DNA of 64,000 nucleotides from Ulota crispa (Eukaryota; Streptophyta; Bryopsida; Orthotrichales; Orthotrichaceae). The stretch is taken from the NCBI GenBank assembly GCA_963920765.1, contig OY987242.1:4428789-4492788 (forward strand), in the 5' to 3' direction. The position numbers and the translations under genes are program-made. The notes under the pieces are model-generated. The model was not told where the DNA came from and did not search any database. It saw only the letters and a list, made by a program, of their open reading frames with translations. Below are positions 16,552 to 28,340 of the stretch, piece after piece. The number at the start of each line of letters is the position of its first letter. Position 1 is the stretch's first letter.

Positions 16552-18909
16552 ATGGCTCGGGCGTGGGGCGGAGCGGGCGCGTGGGCGCAGGAGGCCGAGC
16601 TCGCGGACCAGGAGGCCAAGGAGCGCGAGGCGCAGACGTACAAGGCGCCGGGCACCGTGAAGGAGGAGNNNNNNNNNNNNNNNNNNNNNNNNNNNNNNNN
16701 NNNNNNNNNNNNNNNNNNNNNNNNNNNNNNNNNNNNNNNNNNNNNNNNNNNNNNNNNNNNNNNNNNNNNNNNNNNNNNNNNNNNNNNNNNNNNNNNNNNN
16801 NNNNNNNNNNNNNNNNNNNNNNNNNNNNNNNNNNNNNNNNNNNNNNNNNNNNNNNNNNNNNNNNNNNNGACTACGGGGGCTTCCGCGGGGGCGCCAACGA
16901 CCGCGCCGGCGACCGCGAGGAGCGCCGCGGGGGCGGGTTCGGGGGCGGGTTCGGCGCGGAGCGCGAGGAGCGCGGTGGATTCGAGCGCGACGATGGGCCG
17001 TCGCGCGCGGACGCCGACGACAAGTGGGGGGCGTCGAAGAAGTTCGTGCCCAGCGAGCGTCCAAGCGAGCGTGGGGGCGAGCGGGGTGGCTACGAGGAGG
17101 ATCGCAGCCGCGCTGGGCGCGTGAGCGACCGGGACTTGCCATCCCGCGCGGACGAGGTGGACAACTGGGGATCGACGAAGAAGTTCGTGTCCGCGGGTCC
17201 GGCGGAGGGGTACAATGACCGCAGATCGTCAGGCAGGTATGTGGATGTTCGGAAGTGGCAAATGTGGGGTGTCGGTGGATGTTAGGGTTGGGGCGGTAGA
17301 GGGGTTGGTGAGGCGAGAGTTGATGGCAAAATGGGATTGTGGCCGATGCGGCACGGTTGGTGAGCGGAGATGCGTATCCGGAGGGAGTGGTGAGAGTGAT
17401 TGCTGTGAGTGATAATGCAGCGGCAGGGTGATGGGCAGGGATTGGATGGGATTTAGCGTGGGGCAGAATGGCGGAGGTGGTGCTAGGGTTGCGACGGTAG
17501 GGCGTGTGAAGGAGAGTGAGTGGCATGGGCAAGGGAGAGAGTTGGGAATGTTTGGGGGGGATTGGGATGGAGTTGCTGATCGTGGTGGTTGTGGAGTGGC
17601 AGGTACGAGGAGCGGAGAGTGAGCATGGGAGGATTCGAAGACCATCCTCGCGGGGATCGGGACATGCCGTCCCGAGCGGACGAGGTGGACAACTGGGGGA
17701 AGGGGAAGAAGTTCGTGCCGAGCGCGGCTCCGCTGAGCCGAGGGTCGAGCGGGGGGTTCGACTCGACGTACAGGGACGCGGGCGCGGGCGCGGACGCGGA
17801 TCGGTGGGCGCGGAAGGAGGGCGTGGCGAGGGAGTCGGATGCGCCGCGCGCGTCGGAGAGGCCGCGGTTGAAGCTGGCACCTCGAACTGTGCCGGTGGAG
17901 AGTCTGCCGCGGCCGGCGTCGTCGGGAGGGGAGGTGAATGGGGCGAAGGAGGGGTCGGTGGGGGAGGCGGAGCAGCAGTCATCGTCGCCGGCGCAGAGAC
18001 CGAAGGCGCGGTCGAATCCGTTCGGGGCGGCTCGGCCTCGGGAGGAGATTCTGGCGGAGAAGGGGCAGGACTACCGCAAGATGGACGCGGATCTGGAGGT
18101 TCCGCGGGAGAGGTTCGGGAGGCCCGGCAGCAGCCACTCGAACCGGCCCGGGAGCAGCCATTCGACGCGGCCGGGGAGCCGGCCCGGGACCCCCGGGGGT
18201 GTGTCGAGCAGGCCGGGGACGCCGGAAGTGCCGCGGTCGCGGCCGAGTCCGTTTGGGGATGCGCGGCCACGGGAGTCGAACTTGGTGGAGGCAAGGGGCA
18301 AGGACTCGCAGACGCTGGACGTGGACCTTGAGCGGCGGTTGGCCGAAGAGAGGTAGTTACAATGGCTATTGATGCTACCCTTTTGCCTTCGAATTTGCCG
18401 TGAAGATATGAGTTTTCTTTGAATGAATCAACAAATCTATGCGATCCGATTCTGTTTTTTTTGTATCAGCCTACGGTGAAAACCTTGCTTGTGCCATGTT
18501 TATTACTTTGAACGTGGCTCCTGTATAGAAGTGTCTAGACCTATTAAGTGAGAAGTTTTGGGCTGTAGATGTTTTTTTGCTGTTGCCTAGCGTACTGTTG
18601 CGTGTTTCTGTGTTACGGTAATCTGGGCAAAACCAAATTAGGCAAGAGTTGCTGGGACCGCCTTTTTAGGTCTTGGAGGGATTGCATTTGTAATTGGTAA
18701 ATATTATGTGCAAGTTGTAGTGAACGTGTAATCATTCTCATGCTGCGGGTATGGACGTGGTTCAATGAATTCACTTGGATGAGTTCATTTATGATTTGAA
18801 CGTGATCTGGTGGTGTCTTTTTATTTTGTTTCTTAACAGTGGTTTCGTGTTGTTGTGTTTTAGTGTCAAAGAAGACACTGAAGGGAATGCTGCTGGTTCC
18901 GAGGTGTGA
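16552..18909 (+). CDS. EIF4B: Eukaryotic translation initiation factor 4B, copy 1 (interrupted by gap)
   Basis: There are three exons: 16552-17236 (containing the 200-N gap), 17603-18352 and 18864-18909. Both introns are phase 2. The protein starts MARAWGGAGAWAQEAELADQ, the W-G-x-x-G-A-W-A start of plant eIF4B. It then carries Gly/Arg/Asp-rich RNA-binding segments, three repeats of the type (D)xWGxxKKFVP, and two PFGxARPRE motifs (SNPFGAARPREE and SPFGDARPRES). It ends VKEDTEGNAAGSEV. eIF4B binds RNA and stimulates the eIF4A/eIF4F helicase during 40S recruitment in the cytosol. A tempting in-frame stop at 18354 lies just past the GT donor, and splicing to 18864 keeps the frame. The missing part (including a segment like the AFPTLGDSL block) is present in copy 2. 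Confidence 0.9.
16669..16868. other. Assembly gap (200 N) in eIF4B copy 1 exon 1
   Basis: Exactly 200 N suggests a default gap length. Copy 2 carries the corresponding sequence, which is about 240 bp long. Confidence 0.99.
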
Positions 18910-20195
18910 ATGCCTGGCGCAACGTAGTGTAGGTACATTCAATGCTATTTTTTTGCAATGAATTTTGGAAACCCACATTTTGTGAGATTTAATTTTGAGC
19001 GGACCAGTGGAATGGTCTTCGGAGGGACGCTTGGATTTTAGTGGTATTTGAGTAGGTCCCTACATTCAACAGCTGTTGGCCAATAGTGGCAATGGTTTCG
19101 GTGTTTACGAGAGAAAAGTGTATTTGTGGACGCCAGAGTTTTCTTTGTAACCTTAGTTATTTTCCTTGTTACTTTAGACATTCAACTTCGATTCCAAGCA
19201 TGAAGCTTTTATGAGGTGTATTTTGAGGGCGTCTGTTGCTTGTTATGGAGATGTTTTGTATTTTGGCGGTACTTTTGCTTGCTCAATCATTCACTATTCG
19301 TTTCATTTTCTCGTGGTTTCATCTTGTTTGAAAACTTTGCTAGAATCGAAGCATTTAAGAGTCTCAAGTTGGCTTCACTGACAAACTTGGATTGCTTTTT
19401 TTTCAGTCGTATGGTTTCTCACAAGAGGTGATTTGGTTCTTAGAAACAGTACGATGAATGCAATTTCTAGTGGGATTCCCTGTCAGCATCAGTGCTCACA
19501 AATGTAGCTAAATTAAGCAATTCTTTGACCTAAATTTTCTTATTGTTACCAAAACCGCGAAATGTGAAAATCGCAGTCTTAGGTTTAATGGTTTAGCACA
19601 TTTAGCAGTGTTTCTAGACACTTGAGCTAATTAGGAAAATCATGTTCGAGAATCATTGGTCATCATAACAGTATAGCGAAGTTCTTCCTGATCTTTTGAT
19701 CTCACTGCAAATATCCGGTTGCTTTGCGTGTAAAGAACCTTAGTCTTGTAATGTCACCGAAGCCAAATAGTGGCTTCCGAGTGGTCACCTGTCTTGTTTA
19801 TGCTTAACATTGGATCGGTTATATTCATGTTTTTTGAGAAGATGATGTGGTATATCCTCATCATAAAATCAAGTTGTACTTGTATGAGTACTTTGAACAC
19901 AAAATTCAATGGAATCAGAAACCATACTTGGTTTCTGGTGTATCTGGTTCGGAGACACTCCAAATATCAACATTTCCAATCTCATAGAATTTAGTCCATC
20001 GGCTTTTACTTGGGATCTTCTAATATTGTTGTAATTCCATGTTGTATTTTTGTACTTTTAATTTTCTGTACCTCAGACTTGATTTTGGATGTGAATCGGG
20101 ATTATGTTTGAAATTTCAGCAAAACTAATTGGCTTAAAGCATTTATCTCTGGTTTTCTTTCATAAGAATGTGAGAATGAAGTAAAGAACCAACGT
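18910..20195 (+). other. eIF4B copy 1 3' flank, no further gene seen
   Basis: The sequence is moderately AT-rich and probably holds the 3' UTR just after 18909. Short frames here show no domain. A frame at 19216-19431 with many aromatic residues looks random. Confidence 0.5.
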
Positions 20196-22047
20196 TTAAC
20201 CCCTCATTGCCTAAGGTCCAAAGAGGCCTAAAGGCGTCCTTGCTTTTCAAGTGTTTTAATTCTCAATACTACTGGAGTACAAAAATCTCAATTGTACAAT
20301 CTTGTAGTGTGCATGTTGTAGATGATGTGGATCAAATTTCAGATCATTTGACCACATAGTTTGGAAGATTATAATGTTTTAGTGTAGAAAAAAGATGTTA
20401 AAATTTTCCTAAAAACAGATTTGGAGCGGAAATTTGAATTCTAAACCTACTCAAATGAAAAATAAATAAAATGTAAAGTGATTCAAACCACTATATAAAC
20501 ACATTGGTGAACAAAAATATCAATGAATACACTCATTTTGTTTGCAAAATTGTTTTGAAATGTCAAAAACAATGAAAGAAGTAGCAAAAATTTACATCTA
20601 TGGCTAAACCTCTCTCAATTAAAATGCTTCTCATTCACTCATAACTTCTTGGGTTCATATGAAATTTTAACTACAGTACTCTTACATAATGATGTGTAAT
20701 CCATGTTTTGGCATTCCAAGCAAGTTTGTGTAACAAACAACATAAATGGTATTTCAATCTCATATTGTTGGTATTTGATTCTCATGCAATCCCAATTAGT
20801 CATACCAAATTTTGGTTACTACAAACCAAAATCCTATTTTTGGTAAACTATTTTGTGTCAAAATCATGTTTTTACAAGACAACTGATTAAAACACATTGG
20901 TGATGAATTTTTGAGATTTGATTGCATGGGAATGTAGGAAACATCCATATGCACATTTTCCCTTCGAAAAAGAACTCTTTAAGTAACAAAATTATGATCA
21001 ACAAAGAGTTCAATGTGAGGTGTGGTAAGACCAAAATTTGTAAAGTAGATATTTTTTTATGATAATCAATTTTTGCCACTTGATTCATACGTTGTGACTA
21101 AATTTGTACCTTTGAATATGACCATATGTTTACTTAGCAAAAAACTAGTCAAAAAATAAAAATATCTACTTTACAAATTTTGGTCTTACCACACCCCACA
21201 TTGAACTCTTTGTTGATCATAATTTTGTTACTTAAGCGGGGGTTCTTTTTAGAAGGGAAAATGTGCGTATGGATGTTTCCTACATTCCCATGCAATCAAA
21301 TCTCAAAAATTCATCACCAATGTGTTTTAATCAGTTGTCTTATAAAACCACAATTTTGATACAAAACAGTTTACCAAAAATAGGATTTTGGTTTGTAGTA
21401 ACCAAAATTTGGTATGACTAATTGGGATTGCATGAGAATCAAATACCAACAATATGAGATTGAAATACCATTTATGTTGTTTGTAACACAAACTTGTTTG
21501 GAATGCCAAAACATGGATTACGTATCATTATGTAAGGGTATCGTACAATAACTACACTAGTATGCGCAACTTTTTCATTAACAAATATTGAAAACAAAGT
21601 TTCTATGGAGAAGTTATAAGCTACCAAAGTTCATTGTAATGCAAAAATGTGTGGATTTTGAACTTTGAGTTGCTCTCAAACATTCAAGGAAACTTGGATT
21701 GACATGAAAATTTTACCACAACTACTAAACTTTAGGGGGAATAAAACCCAACAAGTTATATTGAAAACAAACATTTGATGAAATAGATACAAGCCCCCAA
21801 AGTTGTAGTCATCACAATGCAATGTGGTGAACTCAAATTGACCTTGTGAACTTTGAATGGCTTTCACAACCTCAATATGTCTTAGATTGATTTGAAAATT
21901 TTACCATAGAGACTAGACTAGTATGCACAACTTTGCCAAAAATTCATTGGATTTGAACAATAAATGCAAAAGTTGCAACACCTAAAATTAGAGTAATAGA
22001 TTGCTAGAGAATAGAAATTGTCCCCTTAGGTGATGAGGGGTGGTTAA
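20196..22047. mobile_element. 1.85-kb TTAA-bounded element with internal palindrome
   Basis: The left end is TTAACCCCTCATTGCCTAAGG-like and the right end, reverse complemented, is TTAACCACCCCTCATCACC, alike apart from a three-base insertion. TTAA is at both edges. It is the largest member of the family here, yet it has no transposase-sized reading frame, so it is non-autonomous. Its middle is occupied by an 870-bp palindrome. Confidence 0.6.
20676..21545. repeat. Long inverted repeat, arms ~390-400 bp
   Basis: Sequence around 20700-21060 reappears reverse-complemented at 21150-21540, with a loop of about 90 bp near 21062-21150. The mirror-image 60-codon frames (20708 plus strand, 21327 minus strand) come from this symmetry and are not genes. 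The arms differ at scattered positions. Confidence 0.85.
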
Positions 22048-22528
22048 ATATAAAAAATGATGTAATATCAAGTTTTGTTATATTGGACGGGTGTAGTCTG
22101 CTAAACTACACTAGTATATATAGATTATTGTTGTTTTGAGAGTTCTAAATCATGTTGAAATCTAACTTGAGTTGATATATCATTGAGTCAACTAGAGTTT
22201 GACATTTTTTACCAAGCCAAGTTTTGTAAGTGTTTTGAGAGAAAGTTTATTATGATTATGGTCTTGGCTTTCACTAAACTTTATTTTCTCATTTGATACT
22301 TGCACACTTGGATTTTTTATTTGTGGAGTGAGAGTTAATTTGTTTTGTTTATGTGAACTATTGTCAATATTTTTGAAAATGTGTTTGTCTAATTTTGTTC
22401 TTGTTTTCAAATCTAAATTGGTTTGATACATCCAATTTGTTGTGCATAGAAATCTTTATACAAAATTTATAAAATAAATAAAAATAGAATGTAATTCATG
22501 TAGGGCAAAATAATATGACTGCATATTC

Positions 22529-23322
22529 TTAACCCCTAAGTGCCCCAGGTGCAAGATCTTATTGCAACAAATTAAAAAACCAAGTCTCTTGACCTTGGAT
22601 TGACTTGTACTTGGTGGAGATTGTACCTGGGCTTAGGGGGGTAGGGTTACTGATCTTATGGAGTGGGTCAACAGGCTGGGCACGGTTTAGTCATACTAGA
22701 TTTGTGGTGGATTTATAGTCATAACCTGCAAGGTGCAAGGTGCAGTGGTTTACAACAGACATTTGCATTTTGGGTGACTGGTATGACTTCAAATCGCCGG
22801 TTACCAACTCCGCAATGAAGCGGGAGATTAGCACTGGCAACCACCTCGGTAGCTTACATGCGGGCAGAGGCCATCATGTCAGTCAATCAAGGTACAGCCT
22901 TGGTTGCTATTCCATTCAAGCCTCCAAGAACTGCAAGGACTTTGAATTTTCTGAAGGCCAGCCACAAACTAGATGGAGCCCAAAATTTACGTGGTAACCC
23001 TCAACACATCTGCAAATATTGTAGAAAAATTTCACGCCCTAAAATCTAACCTTGCTTACCTTACATCTAGGTCCTAAGACCTGAGCACCCTAAAACCCAA
23101 AACAATTACCTTGGTCAACTCATGTTTGACTCCTATAATGTGCTCAACCAAATAGTGAAGCCCCTTGAAAGTTATACCCACTTCTACAAGCTTAAGTAAG
23201 CTCCGAACTAGAACGGTCAATTTTGCTGGGTTAGACTCTAGAGAAAGTTTGAGGATTTTGAGTGCCAAGACCCATGCTGCATTGCATCACTCGGCAAAAA
23301 ACTGCGGGCTCTCAGGGATTAA
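22529..23322. mobile_element. TTAA-bounded element, 794 bp, with a coding-like insert
   Basis: The left end is TTAACCCCTAAGTGCCC and the right end in reverse complement is TTAATCCCTGAGAGCCC. Between about 22730 and 23040 the composition is richer in GC than the flanks. One plus-strand frame (22858-23049) ends with a CxxC-containing stretch (HICKYCRK). I do not recognise a family; it may be a captured fragment. Confidence 0.6.
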
Positions 23323-25399
23323 ATGTTGTTTTTACAATAGCTAGTTTTTTGCTAAACGCATGTATGATTATTCTAATAATATATAATTTGTAATTTATGA
23401 TAGCAAACATTGGAAAAATATCAATTGTATTTAAGAACTCATAGTTACCAAGCTGGATATCCTCATTGTCTAACTCTTGTAGTTTAGCTAAAAAAAACAT
23501 ATTTCTTCTTTGAATATCACTTCATGTAGTTACTCTTTTTTTACAAGCATTATTTTATGGAAAATAAATCAAAACCATTTTGCAAATACAAATTTTATTG
23601 TAAATTTGTATTTTAAAAGATATGATGATTTGAAATTTGAAATTTTTATGAAAATTAAAGAATGATACAAGATAAATCTATTTGGGTTTTTTTAGAGTTT
23701 AGCAAGAATAATGAACACCAATAATAATATCTAACATTGTGTTACTTAGTGTTATTTACTTTATTGCTTAATTTGCTCTAACTTATATTTAATTGGCAAG
23801 TTAGGTTGTTGTTCAGCACTTGTGTTGCGTTGCTAACCTTGCCTTTGTCCTTTTGATTCCCTTTGTCCTTTTGATTCCCTTTGTTAATGTTTGCCAATTT
23901 GAGCCCTTTGCAAAATTCTATTATGATTGTTTTTAGCTTCCTTTTTAGTTACATTGTGTTCAACTTTTTGTTTTTTATTCCACATTTATGCAATCAATAT
24001 GTTTTCCGTTCATTTCAAAAGGTTATTATTAAATTTTCCTTTATACAAATTCTATTTTTCATGTCTGTTGTTCATTTTTTTAAAAAAATTCATGTGGTGG
24101 AAAAAACATTTATTCTATAGCGCCTCCTTTTTGGCACTATTGAACAATACGGACTTTAAAAATTTATTTTCCAATTTCCAAGCTCTTTTTGGCCAATCAT
24201 TTTGTGTTCCAACTTGCAGGTTTTGATTAAGCATTTTATTCTTTAAATTTCCACCCTTTTTTAGCTCTCTAGACAGCAATATTGCATGCCAACATGCTTC
24301 GTTCTACAAACTTGATCTCAACAATGATGCACCATAACATGCATTGCAATCTAGTTGCAATATATAAAAATATCATTGATTAGATGATAAGACAACTACT
24401 TCATGGAAGACATATGTAGACTCATCATTTGAGCTATTTCAAAGCAGCTTCGGGAACAAGAAAATGCCAATTAAATGAATGCAACATAATGACAAAAGAT
24501 GCAAAACAAATATTTCAATGATGTTGGTGTGGATTCAATTGTAATTTTTATATGCAATAAATGTCATCATCAAATGAAAAGCAACTGTTATTGGATGCAA
24601 TTACAACTCTTTGACAAATTGTAGTGATTATATTCTAAAATTATTTGTGCTTTTCAAAAGCTCAAAAAGGTTATACTCAAACTTTAAAAAAAATTGCTAA
24701 TTGAACTTGATGTCAGCATACTTTTGGCTCCAAACTGTATTCATGTATTTTGATTTAATAATTATGAAGGTAACATACTACTTATGGGAAAACTATACTA
24801 TAGTTGAATGTAACAATTCATGAACATTCACAATATTTTTTTTGTCTCAACAAAGTGAAATGGCATGTACTATAAAAACAAAATATCTAATTGAAATGCT
24901 TACTACACACCATCCAAGTGTGTTGCAAAAAGAATTTTGATTTGATTTATTGGATGAATCCCTATATAAAATTTCAATAAAAACGATATTAATGAAACAT
25001 CTCGACAAAACCCATTTTACAATCAACACTAAAAAAATTGTACATTAGTATTCTAAAATGGCATTGTTGTCAAGTAGGTAAAAAGTGGTTTTAGATGAAA
25101 ATTATGAAAGTCTCTAAAAAAAAGCTAAGCCATAATTGAAGCTCTCTTGCCAATCTCCAATAATGTTATGCTATTATATTATAGACTTTGATAATCACAT
25201 CTAGAAGTGAGTTATTGTACAAGGCCAAAGGATTGGATTGATCATGAATATTTTCATATATATAATTAATATAGATTGATAAATGTGTCATTTACAATAT
25301 TACTCTAAGATTGAACACCGTAACACATTTTTGTTAGGATGTCATTACCTTTATCATTTCAAAGATAAAAAAAATATTTGAAACAAAATTATAACCAAA
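23323..25399 (+). other. AT-rich intergenic DNA, no gene seen
   Basis: Poly-T and poly-A rich sequence with short phenylalanine-rich frames (23881-24226) typical of random AT-rich DNA. No tRNA, domain or clean element boundary was found. Confidence 0.5.
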
Positions 25400-25407
25400 C
25401 TGATTAA

Positions 25408-25814
25408 GGGAATTGATATGGATACACCCTAGGTTTGATATATGCACACTCCTCTTTGGATAAATTTTAGATTTTTATCATCAAAAAGCAGAATTTAAAA
25501 ATTTTGAATTCAAATTTGGACTTAGAGACCTTGATCTAGTCTATAACCATAAAGGAGGTTATAATTGAACAACACCCAATGAAAAAGCTTAACTAGGGGC
25601 AAATTATTACTTTTACTTTTGATTGTAGAAAAAGCTAAGCTTTTTTATTGAGTGTTGTTCAATTGTGACCTCCTTTACAACTTTAGACTAAATCAAGGTC
25701 TCTAAGTTCAAATCTGAATACAGATTTTTCAAATTCCGCTTTTTGATGATAAAAATCTAAAATCTACCCTGGGTGTGCATATATCAAACCCAGGGTGTGT
25801 CCACATCAATCCCC
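25408..25814. mobile_element. Foldback element, GGGAATTGATATG family, third copy
   Basis: The 407-bp inverted repeat has the same ends and interior as the copies at 14838 and 15545. CTGATTAA (25400-25407) and TTGATTAA (25815-25822) form an 8-bp target duplication with one mismatch, which suggests an older insertion. Confidence 0.78.
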
Positions 25815-26345
25815 TTGATTAAAACCAACGCCTTAGTGAAATATTGCTTAAAGATTTTCAATGATTTGACAGGCTTACAATCCATGATAAAAATTTGTTG
25901 ACACCTAATACTATTGAGAATATCAACAGAAAAGTGGATTTCAAAAAAAGGTCTTATGCCAAAATGGCCACAATCTATTGTGACATAACATTAGGTACAA
26001 ACTTCCAAAAAGCAAAAGCATGCTATGTAGGAAAAATACAATGAACCGGTACATGAGACCTGTGCGAATTGCCAAACCCTACTTTCGAGATTTTGGTGGG
26101 ACGTGGGATATAATGTGAACCACCCCAATGAAACACAAGAACAAAGCTTCAGTATCAGAAATCAGCCAGAAGAATGTCAAAGGATGTTGTCTCCATACGG
26201 AGGCTGTAGTTTTATATAACCTGCCATACCCTCAGTGCTTTAAATCCTGCTCAATCAAAAAGTCTTAAAAAGGAACAAGATTATGAGCACATAACCGTGC
26301 TCTCCATACTCAATGCTTACTAAAAATTCAGAGGTTACAGGATTT

Positions 26346-26659
26346 AGGGAAAATTTCATGGATACCCCTGAAGTTGGCCATATTTTCATAGATACCCCCG
26401 CTTTTTCAGAAATTTCACAAATACCCTTGGACCAAAATTTTCAGGTGTTTGTTTTGTTGTGCATGCCACTTCCCTTCTTCCTTTGTGTGCACACATAACA
26501 AGAAAGAAGTAGTGTGCGCACAAAGGGAGAAGAAAGTGACATGCACAACAAAAGAAACGCCTGAAAATTTTGGTCCAAGGGTATTTGTGAGATTTCTGAA
26601 AGACATGGGGTATCTATGAAAATATGGCAAACTTCAAGAGTATCCATGAAATTTTCCCT
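26346..26659. mobile_element. Hairpin MITE, AGGGAAAATTTCATGGATAC termini
   Basis: The two halves are complementary over about 150 bp each, centred near 26500. The GGGAAAATTTCAT tip resembles plant Mutator-like terminal repeats, but I see no 9-bp target duplication, so the assignment is tentative. The mirrored frames on both strands are shadows of the palindrome. Confidence 0.6.
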
Positions 26660-26989
26660 AGAACTATATCAACTGTGTTAAGGAGTCATTGACGTTGCAG
26701 TCTCAATACAGAAGTTAGTAAGGCATGAATGTAACAACGTGCACTGAAAGTGAGAAAGAAGGCAGATACAAACAGAAAACTTGCAAGAATACACAATGAA
26801 GCTTAACAAAACAGTCTTGCTTTAATGCCAATACAAGCCAGTGCATATGATACAAGACTCCATATTCAATCTAGAGTCTTTTCCAGAACCTGCCGAGTGA
26901 TAGATGTTTGTACACGAGGTACAGTACATCTCTACTTTGAGATAGAGCATGATTCGGGAGCCTAATCGAAGGAGATGATGTTAGGGTTA

Positions 26990-27384
26990 CTAGATAGGGT
27001 TGATGGCCGTGCTAAATTGTGCCTCCAGAAACTCCAGCTGCCGCTCCAACACCGTCAGCTTCTCGTTCAAAGTGGCCAGCTTACTCCTCGTCGACGACTC
27101 TGCATCAAGCAATCCCCTAGAGTTAAGCGGCGTGATCACATTAGAGAGTCAATGGTTTTGGCCATAAGAAGGAACGGTACCAAATTTTTACTCGCATTAG
27201 AGGAGAAAAAGAAGACATGTCCGGAAGTAAGTATTCGGAGAGAAGAGTGTTTACCAAACTGCAAGAGAAACTCGAATAAACGGCGCACGTTCAGAGACAG
27301 GGAGCTCGAGAAATGGCGATTGTCCCAGTCAGATTGCACGGCAATGCCCACCGCCACGCTGTTGTTGATGCCGTTCTTCGCCAT
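26990..27384 (-). CDS. BRK1: BRICK1/HSPC300 subunit of the SCAR/WAVE complex
   Basis: Two exons (27255-27384 and 26990-27099) join in phase 1 to give 79 aa. Exon 1 encodes MAKNGINNSVAVGIAVQSDW and the ISLNVRRLFEFL-like core, here LSLNVRRLFEFLLQF. Exon 2 continues ESSTRSKLATLNEKL followed by a coiled-coil ERQLEFLEAQ region and ends AINPI. Across the splice, QFESSTRSKLATLNEKL matches the BRICK1 family closely, and family members are about 75-85 aa. BRICK1 is the smallest subunit of the SCAR/WAVE complex, which activates ARP2/3 actin nucleation at the cell cortex. The intron is 155 bp. Reading straight through exon 1 yields an 82-codon frame that would hide the true second exon. Confidence 0.94.
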
Positions 27385-27861
27385 ACTGCAAAAGTTACCT
27401 AGACGCGCACTCCGATCGTCGACGACCTAATTCTTCTAAACGCTCACTTCAAAACCCTTGGTGACGAGAAAGCGAACATCTGGCTGCTTGTGCGATTCTC
27501 CTCTAAGTCTAGAAAACCTATTGTCCAGCTTGAAAGGAAAAGAAAGGCCGAGATTAGCTTAGCTTGAGTATTCCAACATTCCAGAAGCAAGAGGTGCAGC
27601 AGCTCTGCGACAGAAATGCAATCGCAAAACACCGAGAGCTCAACTTTTTGCAGTTGGTGCTCTTTGCACGGTCCAACAAGCACCGTGACCTCTCTCTAAT
27701 ATCACACCTCTTTAATATCACTCTCAGTAATATCACCTTCTGTAGTATCACAGGCTCCGTTCTCTGGTAGGGCATTTTTTGGGCGTGACAGTTTTTGCCA
27801 GATTACAGATGTACACACACAGTCCATTGGATAATAAATGGGGGACCAATCCAAATTTGTC
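27385..27861 (-). other. BRK1 upstream region
   Basis: This probably holds the 5' UTR and promoter of BRK1. Overlapping frames on both strands (27444-27775) show no domain. Repeated TAATATCAC words occur near 27698-27745. Confidence 0.4.
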
Positions 27862-27864
27862 TAA

Positions 27865-28337
27865 GGGTGGCTTCACACCAGGGTTTAAATTGCTGGCGAA
27901 TTCTGAGAGAATTCGTCCACTGCTTGCCCTTCCCTCCGGAAATTCTCCAATATTCAGTGGACAACTCAGCAGTCATTTGTTAACAATTTAAACCCTGATT
28001 TCACACTATGGCCGACCAAATTGAGAGGCTGTCACATTGAGTGGTCAACTTTTGTTGAGAGCCCAAGAAAATTTTGTTGAAAATAGACAATAAATGCTAA
28101 AATTGATGGCCTCTTGTCCACAGTTTGGGTCTCCATTTTTGTTGAACTCAAACTTCCCTTTTGAGAAGTCGTCACTTTTGGATGATAAAGTACTCCCATG
28201 TAGACATTTGGAGGATGACGGCCTTCGGAGTTTGACTTCTAGTGTGAATGGTTGAGAGGCCAAACTCTTAATTTCTTGCAATTTGATTGGTGGAGACCGA
28301 TGGCCTCTCGACCTTCGACCATAGTGTGAAGCTGCCC
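27865..28337. mobile_element. Tourist-like MITE carrying a nested insertion
   Basis: The ends GGGTGGCTTCACAC and, in reverse complement, GGGCAGCTTCACAC form terminal repeats. TAA flanks both sides (27862-27864 and 28338-28340). The inverted repeat continues inward (GGCCGACC / GGTCGA, GAGAGGC / GCCTCTC), but the left arm is interrupted by a second element at 27879-27998. Confidence 0.7.
27879..27998. mobile_element. hAT-like 120-bp MITE nested in the Tourist-like element
   Basis: It begins CAGGGTTTAAATTG and ends CAATTTAAACCCTGA. The eight bases before it (CTTCACAC) and after it (TTTCACAC) match with one mismatch. A CAGGG tip and an 8-bp target duplication fit hAT elements. The host element's right arm shows the uninterrupted sequence. 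Confidence 0.7.
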
Positions 28338-28340
28338 TAA

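Noticed and set aside
16204-18294. Very long minus-strand open frame (about 700 codons, Pro/Ser/Ala/Thr-rich) opposite eIF4B copy 1, with similar frames opposite copy 2
   Set aside because: It runs through the N gap, is antisense to a clear eIF4B gene in very GC-rich DNA where stops are rare, and has only low-complexity composition.
18354-18356. TAG as the stop codon of eIF4B copy 1
   Set aside because: It lies two bases into a GT donor; splicing to 18864 continues the frame, and the paralogue has an equivalent last exon at 43693-43735.
20708-21509. Two 60-codon frames on opposite strands with almost the same sequence
   Set aside because: They are the two arms of one palindrome, so similarity does not indicate a conserved protein.
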